Shown piece by piece: positions 16,622 through 25,685 of a stretch of DNA of 57,634 nucleotides. The position numbers were made by a program, and so were the translations under genes. This stretch comes from GCA-2699365 sp036160955 (GTDB lineage: Bacteria; Verrucomicrobiota; Verrucomicrobiia; Opitutales; Coraliomargaritaceae). The stretch covers positions 1 to 57,634 of the forward strand of contig JAYYDJ010000019.1 of assembly GCA_036160955.1 (NCBI GenBank), in the 5' to 3' direction. The notes beneath the pieces are model-generated. The model searched no databases. It was not told the DNA's origin and was given only the letters and a program-made list of their open reading frames with translations. Numbering within the stretch: the first letter of the stretch is position 1; each line of letters opens with the position of its first letter.

Positions 16622-17785
16622 ATGAGAAATTTTACGGTATTCAATGATACAGAGACTTCGCACGAAGGATCCGATTTTGGCAGATTCAGATTGGGCATGG
16701 TTAATGGTCGTCATGTACTTATCGACCCAGAGGGAAGGCCTTTTTACTCACTAGGCATTAACCATATCAATGCTGTTGAGGAAAAGGCTTCACCGAATAT
16801 TTTTGACGAGCAGTTTCAGCAGGACTGGAAAGCTTACTCTCTGTCTGCAGTTAATGATCTTCAGCGCTGGAACTATAACACCGCAGGTTATGGTTCTCCA
16901 GAAGCGATATACCCATTCATGCCTTATATGGAAGACTCATTTTTGGAGAGGAACTCCAATTTTTTGCCAGATGAAGAATTTTATTATCCAGATGTGTTTG
17001 ATCCTGAAATAAAGGAAGAAAAATTGAAGAAACTGCGAAGGATGTGTCGTTGTACTGATAATCCTAATTTAATAGGATATTATTGGACGGACACACCGCA
17101 GTGGGACTTGGAGCGGTCCTTAAGCACGCGTGGAACTAATTGGGTAATTGAAATTAGCAAGCTTCCTGAAGGTTCGCCAGGTCGCCAGCGTTATGAAGAC
17201 TATCTAACCGAGTGTGGTAATTCTGACACACTCGCAACAGATGAAGGCTTTTTAGCTCTTATAGCTAAGGAACACTATGAGCTCATTGGAGTAGCAACTC
17301 GCCAATTACATCCTGGGGCTCTAATTTTTGGGGAGCGTTACTTATTGGAGGATCATCCGCGAGTGGTACTGGATGCAGCCATGCCGTACATCGATGTAAT
17401 TTCTATACAACCTGGAAGCGACTGTTTCGAGTCAGAGTACTTTGATGATTTGTACGCGCGCTACAAAAAACCAATTATTATTTGTGATCACCAGTGCAGC
17501 TTTGCAACTTCAGAATATGCGAACACAATGTGGAAACAATTAGATAGCGAGCAGGCTGTAGCTAATATGTATAAGAATTATTTGTCAGAAGCTAGTGCTA
17601 AGCCTTATATAATTGGTTACCACCGTTGCCAATATATCGATCGTTTTAACCCGCACCCAGGAGTACTTAAGCAAGGGCTGTTGCGTGAAGATGGCACAGT
17701 TTATGAAGTGCTGCAAAAAGCTGTAACAGCGGCTAATCTAAAGGCTCAAGAAAACTTTATTCGATATACTAGCCCTATTAAATAA
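16622..17785 (+). CDS. Agarase-like TIM-barrel hydrolase, cytoplasmic, family uncertain
   Basis: The 387-residue protein lacks a signal peptide. The N-terminal 'GRFRLGMVNGRHVLIDPEGRPFYSLGINH' region and the barrel segments 'DLQRWNYNTAGYGSPEA', 'NPNLIGYYWTDTPQWDLE', 'GTNWVIEISKLPEGSPGRQRY', 'VISIQPGSD' and 'PIIICDHQCSF' resemble proteins annotated as beta-agarase or clan GH-A hydrolases. I cannot assign a CAZy family or confidently name the two catalytic carboxylates. Candidates are the carboxylates around 'YWTDTPQWDLE' and 'LIFGERYLLEDHP'. Lying between two sulfatases and lacking an export signal, it probably acts on imported oligosaccharides. Gaps are 23 bp upstream and 11 bp downstream, consistent with an operon. 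Confidence 0.65.
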   Translation: MRNFTVFNDTETSHEGSDFGRFRLGMVNGRHVLIDPEGRPFYSLGINHINAVEEKASPNIFDEQFQQDWKAYSLSAVNDLQRWNYNTAGYGSPEAIYPFMPYMEDSFLERNSNFLPDEEFYYPDVFDPEIKEEKLKKLRRMCRCTDNPNLIGYYWTDTPQWDLERSLSTRGTNWVIEISKLPEGSPGRQRYEDYLTECGNSDTLATDEGFLALIAKEHYELIGVATRQLHPGALIFGERYLLEDHPRVVLDAAMPYIDVISIQPGSDCFESEYFDDLYARYKKPIIICDHQCSFATSEYANTMWKQLDSEQAVANMYKNYLSEASAKPYIIGYHRCQYIDRFNPHPGVLKQGLLREDGTVYEVLQKAVTAANLKAQENFIRYTSPIK

Positions 17786-17796
17786 TTTAAGACTAC

Positions 17797-19230
17797 ATGA
17801 AACAGCTCCGCATAAAAATCTCCATAACTCTATTATTGTTTTTCTGCACTTACCTTGCAGGGATACAGAAACCTAATTTTATCGTTATTGTTGTCGATGA
17901 TCTTAGCCCAGAGCATTTTAGTTGTTATGATTCCAATGCAGCGCAGAGCCCAAATATCGATCAATTGGCAGCTTCAGGAGTGCAATTTCAAACGGCATGG
18001 GCGACACCCATGTGCTCCTCATCTCGTGCTCTATTGACTACTGGTCGTTACGCATTTCGCACGGGAGTTTGGCATAATGATCTTCGTATTAATGAAAATC
18101 GACGAGATCGTTATAATTGGACAACACGCCATCTTACTTTTGCTCAAGCTCTGCGCAATAATGGCTATCGTACCGTATTAGTTGGTAATAATATGGCATT
18201 AGGTGGACGTGTCGATAAATCTGTCGGATTTGATGAATACTGTCACCGCGCCGATCAACCCAGTGCAATACCAGCAGGTGCTGAATTTAAGGGTCTCTAC
18301 GAAGGTAAGTATAATTTTCCTGGGGCAAAGCGCATTCCTTCTCGCTATTGGCATCCCTGCGTGATCGATAATGGAGCCTTGCTTGAAACGGGACCTTCAG
18401 ATTTTGGACCTGATATCTTCACAGATTACCTAATTGATTTTATGCAGAGAAATAAGTCACAACCCTTTTTAGCATATTACCCTTTAAACTTAGTTCATGA
18501 TATAGCAGGTGGGGGATTGCCGACTATGCCATTTAAAGGGCGCCCAGGAACCAACAAGGGAGGATCGCTTGCGGATATGCTGGTTTATATTGATGAAACA
18601 ATTGGCGAAATTGTGCAGGCACTTGAGGACTTAAGCTTACGAGAAAATACTTTGGTTATTTTCACCTCCGATAATGGCTCTTCACATGGCATGAAGATGC
18701 ATGCAAATGAGAACGGCCCTCGTGTACCTCTAATAATCAGCGCTCCTAATATAGTCAAGGCACGTGGCGCAACCGCAGAGATGGTGGAATATTCAGATAT
18801 CTTTCCAACACTAATTGATTTCTCTAAAAGTACATTGCCTTCGGGCTATGCCTTGGACGGCAAGAGCCTCAAGCCCTTCCTTATAGGAAAGACGGACCAC
18901 CACCGCGAATGGATACAAAGCTATATTGCTACAGCGCGCATGGCTCGAACTCGCGACTGGATACTTGAAGCAGTTGACCCAGTGTATGGGGATGCACGTG
19001 GACGTTTATACAAAACGCACGGTGGTCACCAGCGTTCTAAATACACTTTAGTTGATAGCTTAAGCTCAGCCGAGGCTCGTGCAGCGCACAAATCTCTCAT
19101 GGCGGTACTAGAACACAATCCATGGCCTGAGCGTAGTGAGCCAAAGGTCGAAGCTGAAATTCGCAGTTATGATCGCATGCCTTACAAGCATTTCCTAGAC
19201 ACTGGCGAACTAGTTGAGTATATTTATTAA
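17797..19230 (+). CDS. Secreted sulfatase S3 with non-canonical FGly motif
   Basis: The 477-residue S1-type sulfatase has a signal peptide ('KISITLLLFFCTYLAGIQ'). It keeps 'FIVIVVDDLSPEHFSCYD', 'LVGNN' in place of the usual GKWHLG, 'PLNLVHD' and the second metal site 'IFTSDNGSSHGMK'. The formylglycine site reads C-S-S-S-R (Cys73-Arg77): the Pro or Ala normally two residues after Cys is Ser. Either the modifying enzyme accepts this variant or the protein is modified poorly. The Lys of the GK motif is also not obvious ('TVLVGNNMALGG'), so substrate binding may be altered. It sits 11 bp after the agarase-like gene and 63 bp before sulfatase S4. Confidence 0.88.
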   Translation: MKQLRIKISITLLLFFCTYLAGIQKPNFIVIVVDDLSPEHFSCYDSNAAQSPNIDQLAASGVQFQTAWATPMCSSSRALLTTGRYAFRTGVWHNDLRINENRRDRYNWTTRHLTFAQALRNNGYRTVLVGNNMALGGRVDKSVGFDEYCHRADQPSAIPAGAEFKGLYEGKYNFPGAKRIPSRYWHPCVIDNGALLETGPSDFGPDIFTDYLIDFMQRNKSQPFLAYYPLNLVHDIAGGGLPTMPFKGRPGTNKGGSLADMLVYIDETIGEIVQALEDLSLRENTLVIFTSDNGSSHGMKMHANENGPRVPLIISAPNIVKARGATAEMVEYSDIFPTLIDFSKSTLPSGYALDGKSLKPFLIGKTDHHREWIQSYIATARMARTRDWILEAVDPVYGDARGRLYKTHGGHQRSKYTLVDSLSSAEARAAHKSLMAVLEHNPWPERSEPKVEAEIRSYDRMPYKHFLDTGELVEYIY

Positions 19231-19293
19231 GCTAATTTCTACACTAAACTTTTATTAAATTTAGGGCTCAGTGAAGACCCCGACCATTCTACT

Positions 19294-21384
19294 ATGAAAC
19301 AATTCCCCAACAAAAATCAGTTTCTCCTCCTTACGGCATTAATGATCACCGGTGTATTATTGAATGCGGCAGGTAAACCTCATGTCTTATTTATTGCTGT
19401 TGATGACTTGCGCCCTGAATTAGGCTGCTATGGCAAGGAGGCAATACAATCGCCTAATATTGATAAACTTGCGGCAGCGGGTACTCTATTTGAGCGCGCT
19501 TACTGCCAAGTACCTGTTTGTGGTGCATCGCGAGCTAGTTTAATGACGGGGCTATATCCAACAGATGAGCGCTTTTTAACCTACTATACCAAGGCAGATG
19601 AAGAAGTAAATGCTATCTATGACTTACCTGGATGGTTCAAAAAAAACGGATACAAAACCATTTCAAACGGTAAAATATACCACCAAAGGGATGATTTTGC
19701 GCTTTCCTGGGATATTCTCAATCATTCAGGTGGTTTCCGCCGCTATGTTCTACCGGAAAATATCAAATTACCGAACAATCAGCAGCCTCCATTTGAAAAG
19801 GCTGACGTACCAGACAGCGCTTATCCTGATGGTGAAATAGCTGCTGCAGTCATTCGTAATTTACAAGAAGCCAAGCAATCAAACCGTCCACATTTTATTG
19901 CCGCAGGTTTTAGCAAACCTCACTTGCCCTTCAATGCGCCCCGTAAGTATTGGGATCTTTACCAGCGAGAAGAGTTGAGCTTGCCAGATAATTACCGGCT
20001 GAAACCAGATGCACCTCGTGAAGCCATTCATAAATGGAATGAATTGCGCGGCCAATATGGCACTGTGCCACAAGAGGGACCTGTCTCTGATGACATGGCA
20101 TTAAACTTAATACACGGCTACTACGCTTCAGTTTCCTACGTTGATGCAATGATTGGAAAGGTTTTAGATGCTTTAGATTCACTCGAAATGCGTGACAATA
20201 CCATTATAATACTATGGGGAGATCATGGGTGGCAATTAGGCGAGCATACACTTTGGTGTAAGCATGCTTTATTTCAGACATCGTTGAATGCTCCACTTAT
20301 AATAAGTGCTCCGGGATATAATCGAGGTCAGAGCAGTCGCTCTATAGTTGAATTTGTAGATATATACCCAACATTATGCGAATTAGCAGGTATTGGCATG
20401 CCTGGGCATTTACAAGGGCGTAGTATCAAACGTCTTCTCGAAGACCCTAATGATCGATTCAAGATGGCTGCCTACAGTCAGTATGGTAGTGGTCGAACAG
20501 TTAAGACCAACAGTTTAAGCTACACAGAGTGGTCCTCCGGAGCACGAATGCTTTTTGATCATACCCGAGATGTAGACGAAAATACGAATGAAATTAATAA
20601 TCCTAAGTATAAATTAGTAATCAGTAAACTTTCGGAACTATTAACGAACCATAGGCAGAAGGTGAGTGAAGCAGATCAAGCCTATCAGAGTTCTCCCGAA
20701 GCTGTGGCAATGCTATCCACTAATGTGCCACCGAAATGGAAAAATAGTAAATTTAAACGAAATGCAGCAGAGACAGGGGAAGCATATAGTACATATGTAA
20801 ACTATAATGCTGTAGACACCGATCAAGACCGATTAAGCTATGCAAAAGTCTCTGGGCCCGCTTGGTTAAAACTAACTAATAGAACAAATGGTCGATTTCA
20901 AGGTAGTCCAAGCATTCGCGATAGCGGGCTAAATACTTTTATTATTAGCGTATCGGATGGTATTAACCTGCCTGTAAGAGCAACGATGGAAATACTTGTT
21001 GAAGTTCCTCAGGGTGGCCCAATCATACAGAACATACCTACATCTAATACTACATCTTTAGCCACAACTAACACTGCAAGCTCAGTATCAAATAATTTAC
21101 CACCCGCTTGGAGTAAAGATCGATTTAACCAGAAAAGTGCATCTGCAGGACAGGCTTATATTACTTATGTCAATTTTCGAGTCGTAGATGCAGAAGGTGA
21201 TAATTTAACGTATGCTAAAGTATCTGGCCCAGAATGGCTCAGTTTAATTAATGTTAAAAAAGGCGGATTTAAAGGAGTACCACAGGCAGAGAATGTTGGT
21301 AGAAATTCATTTGTAGTGAGCGTTTCGGATGGAACTAACCCACCTATTGAAGCGACGATGCAGATATTGGTCGAATCGAATTAA
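19294..21384 (+). CDS. Secreted sulfatase S4 (iduronate-2-sulfatase-like) with two C-terminal Ig-like repeats
   Basis: The 696-residue protein has a signal peptide ('LLTALMITGVLLNAA') and an iduronate-2-sulfatase-like catalytic domain (~25-460). Features are 'LFIAVDDLRPELGCYG', FGly motif C-G-A-S-R (Cys76, the accepted CxAxR form), 'SNGKIYHQ', 'AAGFSKPHLPF' and 'ILWGDHGWQLGEH'. After ~residue 478 come two homologous ~93-residue beta-rich modules (479-571 and 603-695), joined by a Ser/Thr/Asn-rich linker (~575-601). The modules resemble putative Ig-type domains and may bind the polysaccharide or anchor the enzyme at the surface. It is a tandem paralogue of S5, which lacks the repeats. Confidence 0.92.
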   Translation: MKQFPNKNQFLLLTALMITGVLLNAAGKPHVLFIAVDDLRPELGCYGKEAIQSPNIDKLAAAGTLFERAYCQVPVCGASRASLMTGLYPTDERFLTYYTKADEEVNAIYDLPGWFKKNGYKTISNGKIYHQRDDFALSWDILNHSGGFRRYVLPENIKLPNNQQPPFEKADVPDSAYPDGEIAAAVIRNLQEAKQSNRPHFIAAGFSKPHLPFNAPRKYWDLYQREELSLPDNYRLKPDAPREAIHKWNELRGQYGTVPQEGPVSDDMALNLIHGYYASVSYVDAMIGKVLDALDSLEMRDNTIIILWGDHGWQLGEHTLWCKHALFQTSLNAPLIISAPGYNRGQSSRSIVEFVDIYPTLCELAGIGMPGHLQGRSIKRLLEDPNDRFKMAAYSQYGSGRTVKTNSLSYTEWSSGARMLFDHTRDVDENTNEINNPKYKLVISKLSELLTNHRQKVSEADQAYQSSPEAVAMLSTNVPPKWKNSKFKRNAAETGEAYSTYVNYNAVDTDQDRLSYAKVSGPAWLKLTNRTNGRFQGSPSIRDSGLNTFIISVSDGINLPVRATMEILVEVPQGGPIIQNIPTSNTTSLATTNTASSVSNNLPPAWSKDRFNQKSASAGQAYITYVNFRVVDAEGDNLTYAKVSGPEWLSLINVKKGGFKGVPQAENVGRNSFVVSVSDGTNPPIEATMQILVESN
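20728..21381 (+). repeat. Two tandem Ig-like modules at the C-terminus of sulfatase S4
   Basis: Module A covers residues 479-571 and module B residues 603-695 of S4. Shared landmarks are 'PP.W....F', 'G.AY.TYVN...VD...D.L.YAKVSGP.WL', 'SVSDG.N.P..ATM.ILVE'. The copies are clearly diverged, so the duplication is not recent. Confidence 0.8.
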
Positions 21385-21467
21385 TGGAATTTTATTTATT
21401 CGATGTTATCTAAACTACGCTCAATGCACTTCTTTACGAAAATCTACTTTTCTGTATAAAACCAATT

Positions 21468-22853
21468 ATGATATCCCAACGCACCTTATTAAATTTACTT
21501 CAGTACCTCTTATTTTCGACATTTGTTGTGGCTTTTTTACCACATGTACATGCGACTAAAAAACCGAATATTTTATTCATTGCTGTTGATGATTTAAGGC
21601 CAGAGTTAGCCTGTTACGGAAGCACAGTCGCACAGTCTCCTAATATTGATCAACTGGCTGAGTCTGGAACTTTATTTGAGCGAGCTTATTGCCAAGTGCC
21701 TGTATGCGGGGCTTCGCGTGCTAGCCTAATGACTGGCATGTATCCGACCCCTAATCGCTTTGTTACTTATTACTCCAGAGCAGATAAAGATGCGACTGGA
21801 GTAACTGACCTTCCAACATGGCTACAGCAAAACGGATATACAACAATTTCTAATGGTAAGATCTACCATGAGTGGAATGATAGCAGGGATTCTTGGACTG
21901 AATTTTACCGTCCACCTGACTTTGGGATATATAATTTACCTGAAAATGTTGCACTACCAAAAGGAAAGCGCCCAGCATATGAAGCTGCAGATGTTCCAGA
22001 TGAAGCCTATGCGGGTGGATTAATGACTAATAAAGTTATTAAAGATCTAGAGCGCGCCAAGGCTGAGGGTACACCATTCTTCATTACTGCAGGATATACA
22101 AAACCTCACTTACCGTTTAATGCGCCCAAAAAGTATTGGGACTTATATGAATACGATTCCATTGAATTGGTCGATAACCCATATGTTCCAGCAGGAGCTC
22201 CCAAGGAAGCGATCCATGGATGGCATGAGCTACGAAACATGTATTGTAATATACCTAAAGAGGGTCCTTTGAGTGATGAACTTGCTCGCACACTGATGCA
22301 TGGGTACTATGCCTGCGTTTCCTACACCGATGCAATGATTGGAAGATTGCTCGATACATTAGACCGGCTAGGTATGCGCGAAGAGACTATTGTCATACTT
22401 TGGGGAGACCATGGCTGGCAGTTAGGGGAGCACTCATTATGGTGTAAGCATTCCTTGTTTGAGACATCTTTACATTCACCACTAATAATACGTGCACCTG
22501 GATATGATTCTTCGCAGCGTGTGGAAGCTCTTGTTGAGTTTGTGGATATTTATCCTACCTTGTGCGATCTTGCAGGGCTAGTTGCTCCGAGCCACTTACA
22601 AGGACAAAGCTTGAAGTCGCTAATGCTGAATCCACAGTCGGAGTTTAAAACTTATATATATGGTCGATATCATGGTGGAGACAGTGTTCGCTCCGATCGT
22701 TTTCAATATACACAGTGGAAAAGTGGTGCTGAAATGCTCTATGATCACATTAACGATCCAGACGAGAATATTAATATTGTAAACAATGCAGAGTATCATG
22801 AAAAAGTTAGAGAAATGCGTGAAGCGCTGAAACAACATCTTCTAACTTTATAA
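21468..22853 (+). CDS. Secreted sulfatase S5 (iduronate-2-sulfatase-like), tandem paralogue of S4
   Basis: The 461-residue protein has a signal peptide ('YLLFSTFVVAFLPHVHA'). It shares long identical stretches with S4 around the active site, including 'AYCQVPVCGASRASLMTG' (FGly Cys80, CxAxR type), 'FIAVDDLRPEL', 'TISNGKIYH', 'YTKPHLPFNAPKKYWDLY' and 'ILWGDHGWQLGEHSLWCKHS'. It ends soon after the catalytic domain, so it represents the plain form of the enzyme. Iduronate-2-sulfatase-like enzymes remove 2-O-type sulfates from glycosaminoglycans or algal sugars; the real substrate is unknown. The GH10 gene follows after only 5 bp, so the two are probably co-expressed. Confidence 0.94.
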   Translation: MISQRTLLNLLQYLLFSTFVVAFLPHVHATKKPNILFIAVDDLRPELACYGSTVAQSPNIDQLAESGTLFERAYCQVPVCGASRASLMTGMYPTPNRFVTYYSRADKDATGVTDLPTWLQQNGYTTISNGKIYHEWNDSRDSWTEFYRPPDFGIYNLPENVALPKGKRPAYEAADVPDEAYAGGLMTNKVIKDLERAKAEGTPFFITAGYTKPHLPFNAPKKYWDLYEYDSIELVDNPYVPAGAPKEAIHGWHELRNMYCNIPKEGPLSDELARTLMHGYYACVSYTDAMIGRLLDTLDRLGMREETIVILWGDHGWQLGEHSLWCKHSLFETSLHSPLIIRAPGYDSSQRVEALVEFVDIYPTLCDLAGLVAPSHLQGQSLKSLMLNPQSEFKTYIYGRYHGGDSVRSDRFQYTQWKSGAEMLYDHINDPDENINIVNNAEYHEKVREMREALKQHLLTL

Positions 22854-22858
22854 GTGCT

Positions 22859-24037
22859 ATGAAGCTTCAAATTATTAGTAGAATAACCTTTGCTTTGACT
22901 GCTTTAACTGGTTTTTCAACAAATCAAATAAAGGCTGATTCTACCCCTTTAAAGTATCTATATGAGGATGCTTTCTTAATTGGAAATATTATGGCTGGTG
23001 GGTTTCATGCCGAAGATCCACCATATCGAGAGGATGACCGCGAGTTAGCTATTTTAGCAAGAGAGTATAACTGCTTAACATCTGAAAATAATATGAAGAT
23101 GATGTTTGTGCAGCCTAAAGAGGGTGTATTCAATTTTAAGGGTACAGATGCAGCCGTGGATTTTGCCGAATCAAACGATATGGTATATGTTGGTCACGCC
23201 TTGGTCTGGCATTCGATGGTTCCAGATTGGATTTTCAAGTATAAGAATGGTAAAGAGGTAAGCCGTGAGGATCTAATCAATCGAATGCGTACACATATTT
23301 ACACTTTAGTAGGTCGATATAAAGGTAGGATTAAATATTGGGATGTTGTTAATGAAGCAATAGACACAAAATATATCGAAGACCCAAAAACCGGTAAAAA
23401 AAAGCAAGTGGCCTTTTTTAGAGAGTCGCCATGGATGAAAATAATTGGACCTGAATATATCGAAATGGCTTTCCAATTTGCGCATGAAGCAGATCCAGAT
23501 GCTCTTCTTATATACAATGATTACAGTATGTTCGAAGAACCTAAAGCGCGATTCGCTGCTGGACTATATCGTTATTTGAAGCACAAAAAAATCCCAATTC
23601 ATGGTATTGGATTTCAAGGACATTACCATTTAAAATATCCTTCATTAACAACTTTACAAAAATCTATTGATATTATTTCAGCAGAGGGTGCTCAGATAAG
23701 TATAAGTGAGTTGGATGTTGGTATATTGCCACTTCTAGACGACTATAAGGGCGCTGATGTCGACAAAAAGATGAAGCTTGATAAAAAGTTAAATCCTTAT
23801 GTCGATGGCGTACCTCATAAGGTACTTGCTGAGCAAGCAAATCGATACAAGGAACTTTTTGAATTATTTATGCATAATCGTGATCACATCGAACGAGTCA
23901 CATTTTGGGGTATGTTAGATCAGTACTCCTGGATGAATGATTGGCCCGTAAAGGGTCGTACTGCTTCACCACTACTTTTTGATCGTAATTATAATGCTAA
24001 GCCTGCATACGCTGCTCTGAAGGAATTAGTTAATTAA
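22859..24037 (+). CDS. Endo-1,4-beta-xylanase, GH10 (second copy)
   Basis: The 392-residue enzyme has a signal peptide ('ISRITFALTALTGFSTNQIKA') and a classical GH10 catalytic domain without accessory modules. Landmarks are 'NCLTSENNMKMMFVQP', 'GHALVWHSMVPDWI', acid/base E166 in 'WDVVNEAID', 'GIGFQGHYHL', nucleophile E284 in 'ISISELDVG' and 'VTFWGMLDQYSWM'. Compared with the copy at 13900 it is closer to the microbial, single-domain xylanase layout, so the two are not recent duplicates and may prefer differently decorated backbones. Its TAA overlaps the next ATG by one base (TAATG), which couples it to sulfatase S6. Confidence 0.96.
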   Translation: MKLQIISRITFALTALTGFSTNQIKADSTPLKYLYEDAFLIGNIMAGGFHAEDPPYREDDRELAILAREYNCLTSENNMKMMFVQPKEGVFNFKGTDAAVDFAESNDMVYVGHALVWHSMVPDWIFKYKNGKEVSREDLINRMRTHIYTLVGRYKGRIKYWDVVNEAIDTKYIEDPKTGKKKQVAFFRESPWMKIIGPEYIEMAFQFAHEADPDALLIYNDYSMFEEPKARFAAGLYRYLKHKKIPIHGIGFQGHYHLKYPSLTTLQKSIDIISAEGAQISISELDVGILPLLDDYKGADVDKKMKLDKKLNPYVDGVPHKVLAEQANRYKELFELFMHNRDHIERVTFWGMLDQYSWMNDWPVKGRTASPLLFDRNYNAKPAYAALKELVN

Positions 24038-25626
24038 TGTTCAGCTTGCGCCATGTTTTTTTAATCTGCGTTTGGGTCTTTTTTTACTGCGTCTCGTTAC
24101 AAGCAGATGCGGATAGGCCAAACATTGTGATCATTATTTGTGACGATTTAAATGATTCCATTTCTGGAATGGGTGGGCACCACCAGGCTCTGACGCCCAA
24201 TATTGATCGTCTGTCAGATCGCGGCGTACGATTTTTGAACGCAGCATCCAATAGCCCTATATGCGGTCCATCAAGAGCAAGTTTATGGAGTGGTTTGCAT
24301 CCGGTCACAACAGGCTTATTTGGTGGTAAACAGCACGATAATCGATGGTATAACAATCCTGTTCTCAAAAATAAGCCAACCTTGTTTGAAACTATGTCAA
24401 AAAGCGGGTATAGGAACTTTTCAACTGGTAAAATTCACCACAATGGTCACGAACAAATAAGTATATTTGAAAATATAGACGGATTTATTGGGTTTGGCTC
24501 CCATCCAAATTTTGGACCTTTACCAAATGATGGATTACCAAAAAATAAACGCCACGGAGTCTTACCCCCTTGGTGGCCTAACTCTCATCGTAATGATGGT
24601 GGATGGGGAGATGGATTTGGTCCAATACAAGATGTAAGCAAGTATGGTAACGGTTATGGGTGGTCTCTTTTTTATAGCGGACTTGTTTGGAATTACCGCG
24701 AAGGCCACAATCGTGATCTTATGCCCGATGAGGTCCATGCTATGGAGGCAGTCGAATTTTTAAGTAAAAAACATTCTATGCCGTATTTATTAACTGTTGG
24801 TTTTTCGCGTCCACATTCCCCTTGGTATGCACCTCAAGAATTTTTTGATTTATATCCATTAGAAACGGTTCAATTAACTCCAATTTTAGAAGATGATTCT
24901 TCAGACTGCGCCAAAATATTAACGCAAGATCGCGATATTTCCGAGCCTTGGGGATGGTACAAATATGAAAGAATTATGCGTAACGGCGGTGAAGCACAGC
25001 TCCGTAAATGGACGCAAGCCTATTTAGCCTGTGTTTCCTTCGTAGATGCTCAAGTTGGAAAGATTCTCGATGCAATTGAATTACGCGACGATGCAGACAA
25101 TACATTAATTATTTTTACTAGTGATCATGGATACCATATGGGTGAAAAAGAATACGTATTTAAGTTCTCTCCTTGGGAGGAGAGTGTCCGTATCCCACTA
25201 ATCATTTCAGGACCAGGTATTGCTAAAGATTTGGAATGCCCCAGTCCAGTATCACTGATCGATATTTACCCAACTTGTATGGATTATGGATCCGCGCAGA
25301 CCTCGTATGATTTAGATGGTTTTAGCTTACGCGAACTTCTGGAAGATCCAGTTGCCGGAGTATGGGCAGGTCCTAGCATTTCAGTAGCAGTTTCAGGATC
25401 AAAAATTCCGGTTCAAATCAATCAGCCAGCCAAGGCAATAGATCAGCATTTTAGCCTTCGCTCTGAGTATTTTCGCTATATACGTTGCCGTAATGGTGAA
25501 GAAGAGTTTTATGACCATAGAGTTGATCCCAATGAGTGGACTAATCAAATTAATAACCCGAATTACCGAGTAGAAATTCACGGATTTCAAAATGAGCTAA
25601 GCAATATTCTCGATGAGAGGAAGTAA
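24037..25626 (+). CDS. Secreted sulfatase S6
   Basis: The 529-residue S1-type sulfatase begins with a signal peptide ('FLICVWVFFYCVSLQA'). It carries 'IIICDDLNDSISGMGGH', FGly motif C-G-P-S-R (Cys76), 'FSTGKIHHNGH', 'TVGFSRPHSPWYAPQ' and the second metal site 'IFTSDHGYHMGEKEY'. The choline/iduronate sulfatase-like 'KFSPWEESVRIPLIISGPG' region follows. A long insertion rich in Gly/Asn/Trp/His (residues ~150-230) between the FGly and PH motifs is larger than in S4 and S5 and may shape the substrate pocket. It overlaps the GH10 stop by one base and is followed after 59 bp by the FGGY kinase gene. Confidence 0.93.
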   Translation: MFSLRHVFLICVWVFFYCVSLQADADRPNIVIIICDDLNDSISGMGGHHQALTPNIDRLSDRGVRFLNAASNSPICGPSRASLWSGLHPVTTGLFGGKQHDNRWYNNPVLKNKPTLFETMSKSGYRNFSTGKIHHNGHEQISIFENIDGFIGFGSHPNFGPLPNDGLPKNKRHGVLPPWWPNSHRNDGGWGDGFGPIQDVSKYGNGYGWSLFYSGLVWNYREGHNRDLMPDEVHAMEAVEFLSKKHSMPYLLTVGFSRPHSPWYAPQEFFDLYPLETVQLTPILEDDSSDCAKILTQDRDISEPWGWYKYERIMRNGGEAQLRKWTQAYLACVSFVDAQVGKILDAIELRDDADNTLIIFTSDHGYHMGEKEYVFKFSPWEESVRIPLIISGPGIAKDLECPSPVSLIDIYPTCMDYGSAQTSYDLDGFSLRELLEDPVAGVWAGPSISVAVSGSKIPVQINQPAKAIDQHFSLRSEYFRYIRCRNGEEEFYDHRVDPNEWTNQINNPNYRVEIHGFQNELSNILDERK

Positions 25627-25685
25627 TTCACATAGATAATTTTCAGTTATGCAGTCCTCTGATAATTTGATTTTAATCCAATACT

